This document shows, in pieces, positions 7,247 through 15,715 of a stretch of DNA of 64,000 nt (position 1 is its first letter; each line of letters opens with the position of its first letter). A model generated the notes under the pieces. It was not told the DNA's origin, made no database searches, and saw only the letters and a program-made list of their open reading frames with translations. The stretch is taken from contig JAHJNJ010000004.1 in NCBI GenBank assembly GCA_018820925.1, positions 62,001 to 126,000 of the forward strand. Reading direction: 5' to 3'. The position numbers were made by a program, and so were the translations under genes. Origin of the DNA: Gammaproteobacteria bacterium. GTDB lineage: Bacteria > Pseudomonadota > Gammaproteobacteria > Burkholderiales > Gallionellaceae.

Positions 7247-9322
7247 TCAAGTCGCGCCGAGGTTGATGCGCAACTGCCCTTTGAAATTCGGATCGATTGT
7301 TTCGGTCTCGTGCGGATGGTGCGATTGCAAGCGTAACAGCTCCGCGATCTTTTCCGGCGGTTCCGGATGCCCGAGCAGATAGCCCTGCAACAGATCGCAG
7401 CCGCACGCAACCAGGAATTCCTTTTCGCTTTCCTGTTCGATGCCTTCGGCGACAACATGCAGGCCGAGTTTGTTCGCCATGGCCACAATGGCCTCTACCA
7501 GCACGGACTGCTCGCTGCTTGCGGTGACATTCTGCACAAAGGAGCGGTCGATCTTCAGGACATCCACCGGCAGGCTGCTGAGGTAAGACAGCGACGAGTG
7601 TCCCGTGCCGAAGTCGTCAATGGAAATGCGCACGCCGTGGCTGCGCAGTTCTTCCAGTTGCTCGCGCACGATGGGATCGCTGTCCATCAACATGCGTTCG
7701 GTAATTTCGATCTCCAGGCATTCGGGCGGCAGTTCCAGTTCGCGCAGCTTGGCAATGGTGTGCTCGACGATGCCGGCATTGAGGAAGCGCGAAGGGCACA
7801 CGTTCACCGCCATGAACAGATCGGCGCCAAGCTGTTCGCGCCAGGTCTTGAGCTGGCGGCAAGCTTTGATAAACACCCATTCATCCAGGATGCGGATGAG
7901 ATCGGATTGCTCCGCCACGGGGATGAAATGATCCGGCGGCACCATGCCCAGCAGCGGACTGTGCCAGCGCGAAAGCGCCTCGAGACCGCGAATGCGCCCG
8001 GTTCGGCTGTCCACCAGCGGCTGGTAATGCAGGGTCAGCTCGTTGCGCTCGAGTGCGGCGCGCAGTTCCACTTCCAGGGTTGCCGCGCGTTCCGCTTTGT
8101 GACTCATTTCCGGCGCAAAAAATTCAACCTGGTCGCGGCCATTTTCCTTGGCCCGGTACAACGATATTTCCGCGCAACGCAGCAATGTTTCGGCCGCTTC
8201 GCCATCCTGCGGATAATGCGCCACACCCATGCTGGCGGTGATGGTGAACGGACGATCCAGGACATTGACCGGGGTGCGCAGGCAGGCGAGCAGGCGGCAA
8301 GCCAACTGCTCGCAGGCGAGCTCGGGCAACAGCAGCAGGAAACCGTCGCCTTCCAGTCCGGATATGCTTGCCCGCTGCGGCATATTGAAGCGCAGACGCT
8401 CGGCGACTTCGGCCAGCAGAATATTGCCGGCGCTATGTCCCAGCGCATTGTTGACGCGGCGGAAGTGATCCAGATCCAGCACGCCGACGGCGAATCCACG
8501 TTTTTCCGTTTGTGCGCGTTCGATTTCTTTCTCGATTTCGCGCAGCGCCCAATAGTGCGGCGAGGTGGCAAGTGATGCGGCCTCGTTCGCCGCAGGCCGT
8601 ACCGGGTGGCCGGGAACGCAGGTCAACAGGCCGCCGGCGAAGGCGTGCGCCACGGCCTGCGGCAGGGAACGGGCATCCAGCTTGCGCATTACCTGAACCA
8701 GTTGCTGCTTCACTTCTGTCTCGGGCAGGGTCAGCCGTTGCGCAATTTGCGCCACGTCCAGGCCATCGGCAACCCAGCCCAGGCAAGCACCTTCACGCGT
8801 CGACAATATACCGTCTGCATTTTGCAAAAAAGGTACGGCCAGGCGCGAATAGGCTTCCTGAAAATACAAGGCAAACAAAACCGTGCGCCCGATATCGTCC
8901 AGCCCGCGGCAAGTCGCGTTGCGACAAGCCAGACTCATTCCCCCGATTCTGCTGCTGGCGATATCGAACAGAGGCACCGACATGCCGGACACAATCCCCT
9001 GCTGTCGCGCTTCCTCAAACATGAGTCCCGCACCGGCGCGTTCAAACGCCTCTTCGCTCCAGATGAAAGGCGAACGCCGTTCCATGCAGTGGCGCACCGC
9101 CGGATCGATCGCGGCGAAGCCTTCGCTGACATACTTCTCGATCCAGGTGGTGGGGTAGGTGGTGATGACCTTGGTGAAGCTGGTGGTGCTGTTCTCCATC
9201 TTGAGGCCGGTGGCATACAGGAAAAAATCGAAGCCCATGCCGAGCACGAATTCCTGAGCCCGCTCGCGAAGATCGGCTTCGTCACGGGCTTCCAGCAGCG
9301 TCTTGAAATCGTCGTGGTTCAT
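7247..9322 (-). CDS. LuxR-type autoinducer-binding/HTH protein fused to degenerate GGDEF and intact EAL
   Basis: I prefer the ATG at 9322 to a TTG at 9355. In order, the 691-residue protein has an Autoind_bind-like sensor (about 10-150, with WIEKYVSEGFAAIDP and FIWSEEAF), a LuxR-type HTH (about 160-225, LSTREGACLGWVADGL), a GGDEF domain whose signature is degraded to EGDGF, and an EAL domain with EALSRW, IEITERML, DDFGTG, KIDRSF, AEGIE and LQGYLLG all present. It should therefore bind or regulate through GGDEF and hydrolyse c-di-GMP through EAL. No membrane segment is seen. No luxI-like synthase is in the window, so the ligand is unknown, and the HTH may be vestigial or may bind DNA. Confidence 0.88.
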   Translation of the reverse strand: MNHDDFKTLLEARDEADLRERAQEFVLGMGFDFFLYATGLKMENSTTSFTKVITTYPTTWIEKYVSEGFAAIDPAVRHCMERRSPFIWSEEAFERAGAGLMFEEARQQGIVSGMSVPLFDIASSRIGGMSLACRNATCRGLDDIGRTVLFALYFQEAYSRLAVPFLQNADGILSTREGACLGWVADGLDVAQIAQRLTLPETEVKQQLVQVMRKLDARSLPQAVAHAFAGGLLTCVPGHPVRPAANEAASLATSPHYWALREIEKEIERAQTEKRGFAVGVLDLDHFRRVNNALGHSAGNILLAEVAERLRFNMPQRASISGLEGDGFLLLLPELACEQLACRLLACLRTPVNVLDRPFTITASMGVAHYPQDGEAAETLLRCAEISLYRAKENGRDQVEFFAPEMSHKAERAATLEVELRAALERNELTLHYQPLVDSRTGRIRGLEALSRWHSPLLGMVPPDHFIPVAEQSDLIRILDEWVFIKACRQLKTWREQLGADLFMAVNVCPSRFLNAGIVEHTIAKLRELELPPECLEIEITERMLMDSDPIVREQLEELRSHGVRISIDDFGTGHSSLSYLSSLPVDVLKIDRSFVQNVTASSEQSVLVEAIVAMANKLGLHVVAEGIEQESEKEFLVACGCDLLQGYLLGHPEPPEKIAELLRLQSHHPHETETIDPNFKGQLRINLGAT

Positions 9323-9685
9323 CCGCGCCGGCAGTAATGCTGCAGGGATAAACAAACAGACGAACGCAAGACATGATCCTGCAAGGATGCAGGCGCATCA
9401 GAACGACTGAAAATTTTACTTCCTCCTAAAAACTTTTTATCCGGCTATATGGTTTTGCATTTCGGAAGCCGGTAGCGCATTCTATATTTTGCCCGGCAAA
9501 TCCTGCCAGTATTTTTGCGCCTGTATTACCCCAGCATTTTTGTAGGACGGATTTTGAAGAGAAAGGAATCGATCCCGCAGCCAGCCGTGCAAGCAGAAAC
9601 CGTTGCACCTCTTGCCATGCCGTTGGTTAAGTAAGACACTTACAACCCAGCCGTGCCCCCGGGCGCCCACAAACAGGCAGGATCA
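9323..9685. other. Divergent intergenic region
   Basis: About 360 bases lie between the start of the LuxR-GGDEF-EAL gene and the start of the coiled-coil gene, so both promoters should be here. The stretch around 9410-9480 is AT-rich. I see no convincing gene, terminator or perfect -35/-10 pair. Confidence 0.4.
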
Positions 9686-10531
9686 ATGGCTAATATGGAT
9701 AAAACTTTAAAACTTCATGCGTATTCTGATGCGGCAAAGAGCGATGGCGCGAAAGAAAAATCGTCGAAAGAACTCGATCTCGCGCTCGAGCTGGAAAAGA
9801 AGACAGCCCACCTTGAAGAAGAACGGAGCAAGTCGCTGGATCTGTTGAAAACGATCGTGCAACTGCGCGAAAGCCTCAAGCAGGAACAGGCGAAATCAGC
9901 CGTGCTGGAAGCCAGGGTGATCAAACTGGATTCGGTGGAAGAGAATCAACTCGTCAAGAAAAATGCCCAGCTTGAAGAAGAGAAGAAGCATTCGCTGGAA
10001 TATATGAGAACCATCCAGCAACTCAGGGAAAGCCTCCAGCAGGAGCAGGAAAAATCCGCCCGCATGGCGGCCACGATGGCTGAGCTGGAAAGCAAAGCAA
10101 ACGAGGTGGACGCGGTAGAAGAGGAGCAGCTCCCCAAGGAAAACACCCTTCTTGAAGAAGAGAAGAAAAAATCGCTCGAATATATACAAACCATCGAACA
10201 GCTCAGGGAAAACCAGAAACAGGAACTGGAAAAATCCGCCCAGATGGTCAACCGGATAGCGGAGCTGGAAAGCAAAGTAAACAAAATGGACGCGGTGGAA
10301 GAGAATCAGCTCGTCAGGAAAAATACGCTGCTTGAAGAAGAAAAGAAGAAATCGGCCGAATATGCAAAATTGGTCGACCAGCTCAGGCAAAGCATCAAGG
10401 GTGACCAGGAACAATCGTCCAACATGGTCGACCGCACCGCCGAACTGGAAGCCAGGGTTAAAGACCTGACCGGATTGCTGGGCAAGATTTCAACCATGAT
10501 CGCGGAGAGGAAGCTGGATGGCGACACCTGA
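9686..10531 (+). CDS. Coiled-coil repeat protein, long paralog with 60-residue repeats
   Basis: The start at 9686 follows a GGCAGGA ribosome binding site, and the product begins MANMDKTLKLHAYS, as in the paralog at 1845. The 281-residue protein contains four tandem units: a first of about 53 residues and then units of 60 residues, each with the core LLEEEKKKSLEYIQTIEQL and ending near VEENQLVRKN. In DNA the CTTGAAGAAG core recurs at about 9970, 10150 and 10330, exactly 180 bases apart. The C-terminus (VKDLTGLLGKISTMIAE) matches the tail of the short paralog. No signal or membrane segment is present. It is predicted to be a rod-like cytosolic coiled coil. Function unknown. A strong terminator follows. 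Confidence 0.75.
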   Translation: MANMDKTLKLHAYSDAAKSDGAKEKSSKELDLALELEKKTAHLEEERSKSLDLLKTIVQLRESLKQEQAKSAVLEARVIKLDSVEENQLVKKNAQLEEEKKHSLEYMRTIQQLRESLQQEQEKSARMAATMAELESKANEVDAVEEEQLPKENTLLEEEKKKSLEYIQTIEQLRENQKQELEKSAQMVNRIAELESKVNKMDAVEENQLVRKNTLLEEEKKKSAEYAKLVDQLRQSIKGDQEQSSNMVDRTAELEARVKDLTGLLGKISTMIAERKLDGDT

Positions 10532-10565
10532 CCCGCGAGAGTGTGTGCGCATGTTTTATCAGGAA

Positions 10566-10594
10566 GAAGCCTGCGAAAGCGGGCTTCATTTTTT
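10566..10594 (+). terminator. Rho-independent terminator after the long coiled-coil gene
   Basis: A 9-base stem (GAAGCCTGC / GCGGGCTTC, one G-T pair) with a GAAA tetraloop is followed by ATTTTTT. It lies 34 bases after the coiled-coil stop and before the convergent amidase gene, so it can end the plus-strand transcript. Confidence 0.88.
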
Positions 10595-10626
10595 GCATAG
10601 CATTTCGAGGTTGGCGCTCATGGGAC

Positions 10627-11235
10627 TCAGAGATGACCTTTTGCAGCCACCGTCTCCAATTGCGGGGATTCGAATATTGCCGCCGGCGAAATGACGGGTT
10701 CATCCAGAGGAATGTGATCGCCATAGCGCGCCTTGAGCTTCTGCTGCACCACGGGCGCGTCCAGTTTGAAACTGCCGAGTTTGGACAAGGCGGCCAATTC
10801 GATATTGGCCGCCTGTTTGTACAGCTTCCAAACCAGCTCCGAGCAATAGATACGATCATCCGACCACTCAAAAGTCAGGTCGTAAGGTTTGCCCAGATAA
10901 TCCTTTGCATGCCAGTGCAGTTGGGCGATAGCTGCCTGCGTGAGCGGCAACTTTGTTCTTTTTACGACATAGTGCCCGTTCTCGCCATGATCCAGCCAGG
11001 CCTGCAGCGGCGTGAACCTTACGGGTTGCACGGCTTCAAGCACATAAGGCCTACCTTTGCGGAAGAGAACGACTCCAACGTGGCTGTAGGGAGAGGAGGT
11101 GGCCGTCTGTATGGCAAGGCTCTGGCTCGAGCGCGAAGCTTGGAAGACGATGTCGCCCTCTTTCGGGGTGTATGCATCAGCAGGCGATGCGACCGGAAAC
11201 AGCAGCCAAAAGAGAACAAATAATCGTCCCGTCAT
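10627..11235 (-). CDS. YiiX/YaeF-like permuted papain-type amidase or peptidase, secreted
   Basis: The ATG at 11235 overlaps the TGA of the upstream hydrolase gene (ATGA); longer in-frame extensions have no coding character. The 202-residue product has a signal peptide (about 1-22, ending ADA), a DIVFQ start of the catalytic core, the histidine in SSPYSHVGVVL and the cysteine in IYCSELVWKLY. This His-before-Cys order is typical of the circularly permuted NlpC/P60 fold of the YiiX/YebB type. The likely site of action is periplasm or surface, on peptide, amide or lipid-linked bonds. The substrate is unknown. Confidence 0.8.
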   Translation of the reverse strand: MTGRLFVLFWLLFPVASPADAYTPKEGDIVFQASRSSQSLAIQTATSSPYSHVGVVLFRKGRPYVLEAVQPVRFTPLQAWLDHGENGHYVVKRTKLPLTQAAIAQLHWHAKDYLGKPYDLTFEWSDDRIYCSELVWKLYKQAANIELAALSKLGSFKLDAPVVQQKLKARYGDHIPLDEPVISPAAIFESPQLETVAAKGHL

Positions 11236-12119
11236 GGTGCATCCGGTGATGTCTGTCCGGCGAGGAATGCGGCGACAGCCCGGCCCAATTCCTCCGGCGC
11301 TTCTTCCGGTATGAAATGCCCCACAGTCGGTAGCCGCACGGTGTCTGAATTCGGCAGGGCTTTTTGCCAGCGCAGCAGTTCCTTCTCGCGGAACGCAACA
11401 TCCTTCATGCCCCATACGAACAGGGTCGGTTTGTCTTCCAGCACGGCGATCCTGCTCCACAGTTGTGCCAGCCACGGCGTGGCGGCGACGATCTGTTTGG
11501 GGAAGACATAGCAGCCCTTGCGATCCGCTTCGCTGGGCAGGGCGCGCAGATAGTGCCGGTGTGCCGCTTCGCTTAACTTGCTTTTGTCGCCGAACGCGGC
11601 GCGCATGAATGTCCCGGCGAAGAAATTGCGCTTGCGGATCAGCAGGCGCCCTATCGGGCCGCCCATGAGCGCGCTGAACGACACAAAGTGAAAGTCGCGG
11701 TTTACCGGCCAGGCCCAGGTGTTCATCACCACGAGGCGCGCAATGTTGGCGGGATGCGTCAGCGCATAGTGCATGCCGATGGGGCCGCCCCAGTCCTGCA
11801 TGACCAGCGTCACATTCTTCAATCCAAGATGGCCGATCAGGGCGGCCAGATTCTTCGCATGTTCTTCCGGCAGGTAAGACCAGTCTGCAGGCTTGTCCGA
11901 AAGTCCGAAGCCGATGTGATCGGGCGCTATGCAGCGGTATCGCGAACTGAGCTGCCGGATGAGCTTGCGGTACAGGAACGACCAGGCGGGATTACCGTGC
12001 AGCATCACGACGACCTCGCCTTGCCCCTCGTCCACATAATGCAGCCTGCCGGCAGGCGCTTCAAAATAATGCGGGGCAAACGGATATTCGTTGCGGTCTA
12101 TCCAGTCGGTGTTGCCCAT
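11232..12119 (-). CDS. Haloalkane dehalogenase-like alpha/beta hydrolase
   Basis: The start at 12119 follows AAGGGGAA at good spacing. The 295-residue protein has the oxyanion motif HGNPAWSFLYR, a nucleophile elbow VMQDWGG where the nucleophile is aspartate (as in haloalkane dehalogenases, not serine as in esterases), a WGMKDVAF segment that supplies an acidic residue, and the catalytic histidine in VGHFIPEEAPEE. Known relatives cleave carbon-halogen bonds by an aspartyl ester intermediate, but many members of this subgroup have no tested activity. It is translationally coupled to the secreted amidase gene downstream. Confidence 0.82.
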   Translation of the reverse strand: MGNTDWIDRNEYPFAPHYFEAPAGRLHYVDEGQGEVVVMLHGNPAWSFLYRKLIRQLSSRYRCIAPDHIGFGLSDKPADWSYLPEEHAKNLAALIGHLGLKNVTLVMQDWGGPIGMHYALTHPANIARLVVMNTWAWPVNRDFHFVSFSALMGGPIGRLLIRKRNFFAGTFMRAAFGDKSKLSEAAHRHYLRALPSEADRKGCYVFPKQIVAATPWLAQLWSRIAVLEDKPTLFVWGMKDVAFREKELLRWQKALPNSDTVRLPTVGHFIPEEAPEELGRAVAAFLAGQTSPDAP

Positions 12120-12184
12120 GTATTCCCCTTGATGAAAATATTGTCGGTTGTCCGGCCGGATTATGCCGACGCGGCAGGAATATG

Positions 12185-12718
12185 TCAGGCGGCCATTTCG
12201 GCCAGCTTGCATACCGTGTTCCAGTTGCGTCCGCTGGCCGTCACGCCCAGCAACTTCTCAGCGCGCGCGGCAAGTTTTGAATTGCCGACGCCATCCGGCG
12301 TGTGCAGGTAGAACACCTTGCCCGCCAGCCTGAAGCGCTCGTTGCCCATCCGGAGGGCTTCCAGCGATTTCAGGTCAGGGCGTTGCGGTATCTCTTTCAG
12401 AAAGAGCAGGTGCAGGGATTGCGGAATAGCCTCTGCTTCAGGGAAAGGATTGTCCGCCATTGCCTTGCGCAATTCCGCCGCTTCCAGCAGCAGCACCTGC
12501 GGCGCAAAGCCGTGCTGTGCCTCGATCGCCTTGCTGATCTTCGCGGCCAACGCCGCCTTGTCTTTTTGGTTGCAACGGAACACCACGTTTCCGCTCTGGA
12601 TGTAGGTTTGCACATCGCGTAAACCCATGCCCGTCAGTAGCGCGGAGAGCTCCTTCATCGGCAACGGGTGGTTGCCGCCGATGTTGATGCCGCGCAGCAG
12701 GGCGATGAGCGAGGTCAT
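12185..12718 (-). CDS. DUF1697 family protein
   Basis: The 177-residue product opens with the family signature ALLRGINIGGNHPLPMKEL and contains TYIQSGNVVFR, both diagnostic of DUF1697. No enzymatic function is established for the family. Its ATG at 12718 overlaps the end of the upstream PLP-enzyme gene, which makes a two-gene unit. No signal peptide or membrane segment is seen, so it is cytosolic. Confidence 0.85.
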   Translation of the reverse strand: MTSLIALLRGINIGGNHPLPMKELSALLTGMGLRDVQTYIQSGNVVFRCNQKDKAALAAKISKAIEAQHGFAPQVLLLEAAELRKAMADNPFPEAEAIPQSLHLLFLKEIPQRPDLKSLEALRMGNERFRLAGKVFYLHTPDGVGNSKLAARAEKLLGVTASGRNWNTVCKLAEMAA

Positions 12719-13878
12719 CGTACGCTTTCCGGTTCGAGTGCGGTTCCCAGCGATGCCAGCAACCGGTCCATGTCATGTTCGCTCACATGCAGATGCGGCG
12801 CAAAGCGCAGCGCGTTGCCGCGCTGGCTGATGTAAATGTTCTGTGCCTTCAGTTCCGCCACCAGGTTCCCGCTGTAAGACGGCGGCAATTGCGCGCCGAA
12901 CATGTGCGGGCAACGTTGCGCATCGTCGGGCAGGCGGCAGCCCAGTAGTGCCAGTTGCGCCGCGGTCCGGTTGTTGATGTCGGCAAGCGATGCGGCGATG
13001 TTCTCCACACCCCACGCCTTGATCTGCTCCAGCGCGGCGATCGCGCCCGGCAGGATGGTGGCCGTGCATTTCTCACCCACGTCGAAGCGGCGCGCGCCGG
13101 GCATGTAGGTGTCGGAATACTTCACCAGCGCGGTGAAATCCTCCGCGTTATCGCGCGCCAACCAGCTTTCTTCCAGCGGGCGCGCATCGCGCCAGCGTGG
13201 AGCGACATACAGCAGACTGAAACCGTAAGGGCACAACAGCCACTTGTAACCCGCCGCTACTAAAAAATCCGGTTGCACCTCGTCGATGGAAAACGGCATC
13301 GCCCCCAGCGTCTGCGTCGCATCCACCACCAGAATGCTGCCCGCCTTGCGGCAGGCATTGCCGATTGCATTCAGGTCGATATACGCCCCGTTCGTCCAGT
13401 GACAAGACGAAACCGCCACCAGCTTCACCGAGGCATCGATGCTGTCCAGAATCGCCCGCGTCCAGTCACCATCAGCAGGCGTGGGCACCGTGAACAAAGT
13501 CGCACCGGACACCCGCGCCGTCCTGCGCAATGGCAGCACGACGCTGGGGAACTCTTCCGCGATCACCAGAATGCGGTCGCCCGCATGCAGATGCGGCTCC
13601 ACCGCACGCGCGGCCGTGCTGACGCCATAACTCGCGGCGGGAACCACCGCATAGCCAACTGCATCGCCGCCGAAGATGTCCGCCGCCAAACGGCGGATGG
13701 TTTCCGCATCGTCGAAGAAGTTCTGTGCCGTGCGTTCCCACGGGTGGCTCTTGCTGCGCACGCCCGCGAGCAGGCGGCTCTGCGATTCGTTCAATTGCGG
13801 CGAGTTATAGGCGCAGTTGAAATAGGCGATGTCGTCGGGGATGTCGAAGAGGTGGCGCTGGGAGGGGATGAGGGGCAT
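12715..13878 (-). CDS. Class V aminotransferase-fold PLP enzyme
   Basis: The 387-residue product has the class V (cysteine desulfurase-like) architecture: YFNCAYNSP at the N-terminus, LVAVSSCHWTNGAYIDL, the PLP-binding VVDATQTLGA, and the Schiff-base lysine in AAGYKWLLCPYG. The desulfurase Cys-loop is not evident, so it is more likely an aminotransferase, kynureninase-like or lyase enzyme than a sulfur donor. It uses pyridoxal phosphate in the cytosol; the substrate is unknown. It overlaps the DUF1697 gene by four bases. Confidence 0.8.
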   Translation of the reverse strand: MPLIPSQRHLFDIPDDIAYFNCAYNSPQLNESQSRLLAGVRSKSHPWERTAQNFFDDAETIRRLAADIFGGDAVGYAVVPAASYGVSTAARAVEPHLHAGDRILVIAEEFPSVVLPLRRTARVSGATLFTVPTPADGDWTRAILDSIDASVKLVAVSSCHWTNGAYIDLNAIGNACRKAGSILVVDATQTLGAMPFSIDEVQPDFLVAAGYKWLLCPYGFSLLYVAPRWRDARPLEESWLARDNAEDFTALVKYSDTYMPGARRFDVGEKCTATILPGAIAALEQIKAWGVENIAASLADINNRTAAQLALLGCRLPDDAQRCPHMFGAQLPPSYSGNLVAELKAQNIYISQRGNALRFAPHLHVSEHDMDRLLASLGTALEPESVR

Positions 13879-14042
13879 GGGCTGTCAAATGGAATATTGA
13901 AATGAACACGGTGATAGTTTAGCGAAAAACAAATCGAGTTAAGCCATTTGGTCGGAATTTTCCGAAACAGCCCCTAACGGCCAGGCAATGGTAAGCCCAA
14001 CCCCATCGGGTTATACTTCGCGCATCAAGCAGGAGGTGGCAC

Positions 14043-14273
14043 ATGAGAAAACAACGCGATACTTATACATCCCCTCTGGATGCGCTGGTGGCAGTGAGCA
14101 AACAACTCAGTCTGTACGAAAGTCGGCGCGGCATGGATTCGGAAACATTTTACGACCGCTACCAGAAAGGCTTGGCCGACGACGAGGCCGAGTCCGTGGA
14201 GTGGGCGAACGCCTACCAGCATTACGTTGCCTTGCACCAACAACTGGAGAACCAGTTGCGTGTCGCCGCATGA
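14043..14273 (+). CDS. Putative antitoxin of the TumE-type pair
   Basis: The start at 14043 follows AGGAGGTGG closely, a strong ribosome binding site. The 76-residue product is charged and predicted mostly helical (QLSLYESRRGMDSETFYDRY), with no membrane segment. It overlaps a DUF6516/TumE-like gene by about 14 bases, the usual antitoxin-first layout. Identification as antitoxin rests on this pairing; I recognise no named antitoxin domain. Confidence 0.65.
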   Translation: MRKQRDTYTSPLDALVAVSKQLSLYESRRGMDSETFYDRYQKGLADDEAESVEWANAYQHYVALHQQLENQLRVAA

Positions 14274-14643
14274 TTCAATAGAACGATACTTTTCGGCAGT
14301 CGAGGCGGCAGTCTCCCGCTTGCCAGCCTATGCCGAGAACTACTCCGAAGAAATCCTCACCCCCGAACGCGCCAACCTGCGCATCCGCCTGCGTTTTGAT
14401 AACGGCGCACTGTTAGAGATCAACGAAGCGCTCGTTGTTGTGAATGGCACGCTGACCACGTTGGGGTATCGCTATCATCTGCAGCAGGCGAACAACGAAG
14501 TGGTCTTTCGCTATGACAACACGCCGCACTTCCCCGACCTACCGTCTTTCCCCAACCACAAACATCTGCGTGAAAGCGTCGTTGCGACGGGCAAGCCGGA
14601 TTTGCTTGATGTGCTGCAGGAGGCGCAGGCCAAGAGTTTGTAG
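14260..14643 (+). CDS. TumE/DUF6516-like toxin
   Basis: I place the start at the GTG at 14260, inside the end of the antitoxin gene; the first ATG in frame (14227) would overlap more. The 127-residue product has LRIRLRFDNGALLEINEAL, then YRYHLQ, and a C-terminal FRYDNTPHFPDLPSFPNHKHL block, which is typical of the DUF6516 (TumE) toxin family. The pair is probably a type II toxin-antitoxin module. The molecular target of this family is not well established. The alternative start is the main uncertainty. Confidence 0.65.
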   Translation: MSPHDSIERYFSAVEAAVSRLPAYAENYSEEILTPERANLRIRLRFDNGALLEINEALVVVNGTLTTLGYRYHLQQANNEVVFRYDNTPHFPDLPSFPNHKHLRESVVATGKPDLLDVLQEAQAKSL

Positions 14644-14735
14644 AGCGCGAGCTAGCAAAGGCGGGCGAAATACAGTTACGAACCCGACTCCCGACCCCAA
14701 CCAAAATACAAGCCCCCGACACCCAGGAACCCCGC

Positions 14736-15617
14736 ATGACAAACCCCACCATCCAGAACGTCCCCGACACCGCCTTCATGGCGGCAGCCTATCGCGCCAT
14801 CGAAAGCGAACGCACGCATGCCCTGTTCCGCGATCCGCTCGCAGACAAGCTGGCGGGCGAACGGGGCAGGGCGATCATCGCCAGCCTGCCGCCGCAGGCC
14901 ATGATGGGCGGGTGGACCGTCATCATCCGCACCTGCATCATCGACGCACTCATACAGCAGGCCATCGCCCAAGGCGTGGATACCATCCTGAATCTGGGGG
15001 CCGGGCTGGACACGCGCCCCTACCGCATGACGCTGCCGGAAACGCTGCGCTGGATCGAAGCCGATCATCCAGCCATCATCGAATGGAAGCGCACCCAACT
15101 CGCTCTGGAAAAGCCGCGCTGCCAGCTTGAAAGCATCGCGCTCGATCTCGCTGATGCACAGGCGCGGCGGCAACTGCTGGATGAGGTGGCAAGCCGATCA
15201 AGCAAAGTCCTGGTGCTCACAGAAGCCGTCACCCCCTACCTTCCAGAAGAGGCAGTGGCCGCACTCGGCGCAGACCTGCGCGCCAGAGCGGCGATGAAAT
15301 ACTGGATCGTCGACTACTTCTCCCCCGCGTCATACGAATACCGCAGACGCAGCGGCATGAGCCGGGCGATGAAGAACGCCCCCTTCCTCTTCGAGCCGAA
15401 AGATTACTTCACCTTCTTCGCCGCAGCCGGTTGGCAGCCAAAAGAGATCAAATATTTCGCGGAAGAAGCACAACGCCTGCGTCGACCTGCGCCATTCCCG
15501 TGGCACGTCAGGCTCATCACATCCGTGCTGGGCATCCTGATGCCGCCGGAGAAAAGACGGGCGATGAGGCAGTATGCGGGGTTTGTGTTGTTTGAGCCTG
15601 CGACTAGGCAGGTATGA
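14736..15617 (+). CDS. Leucine carboxyl methyltransferase-like SAM-dependent methyltransferase
   Basis: The 293-residue protein has the SAM-binding motif ILNLGAGLDTRPYRM (near residue 87), an acidic segment WIEADHPAIIEWK and the later LVLTEAVTPYLPEEAV, which is the LCMT/PPM methyltransferase pattern of bacteria. These enzymes transfer methyl groups to carboxylates of small molecules or proteins. The bacterial substrates are mostly unknown. It stands alone in transcriptional terms, 92 bases after the TumE-like gene. Confidence 0.82.
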   Translation: MTNPTIQNVPDTAFMAAAYRAIESERTHALFRDPLADKLAGERGRAIIASLPPQAMMGGWTVIIRTCIIDALIQQAIAQGVDTILNLGAGLDTRPYRMTLPETLRWIEADHPAIIEWKRTQLALEKPRCQLESIALDLADAQARRQLLDEVASRSSKVLVLTEAVTPYLPEEAVAALGADLRARAAMKYWIVDYFSPASYEYRRRSGMSRAMKNAPFLFEPKDYFTFFAAAGWQPKEIKYFAEEAQRLRRPAPFPWHVRLITSVLGILMPPEKRRAMRQYAGFVLFEPATRQV

Positions 15618-15715
15618 TCAAATTGGTGATGCTGGTTGTTGTGGTTGTGTGGGCTGGCGGGGGGCTTAGCGTGGAAATGTGAAGCTGTCCCTTTTAGCTC
15701 TACTTGGTCGCAGAA

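Noticed and set aside
7367-8575. 402-codon plus-strand frame
   Set aside because: It is antisense to the GGDEF-EAL gene, which has full domain motifs on the other strand.
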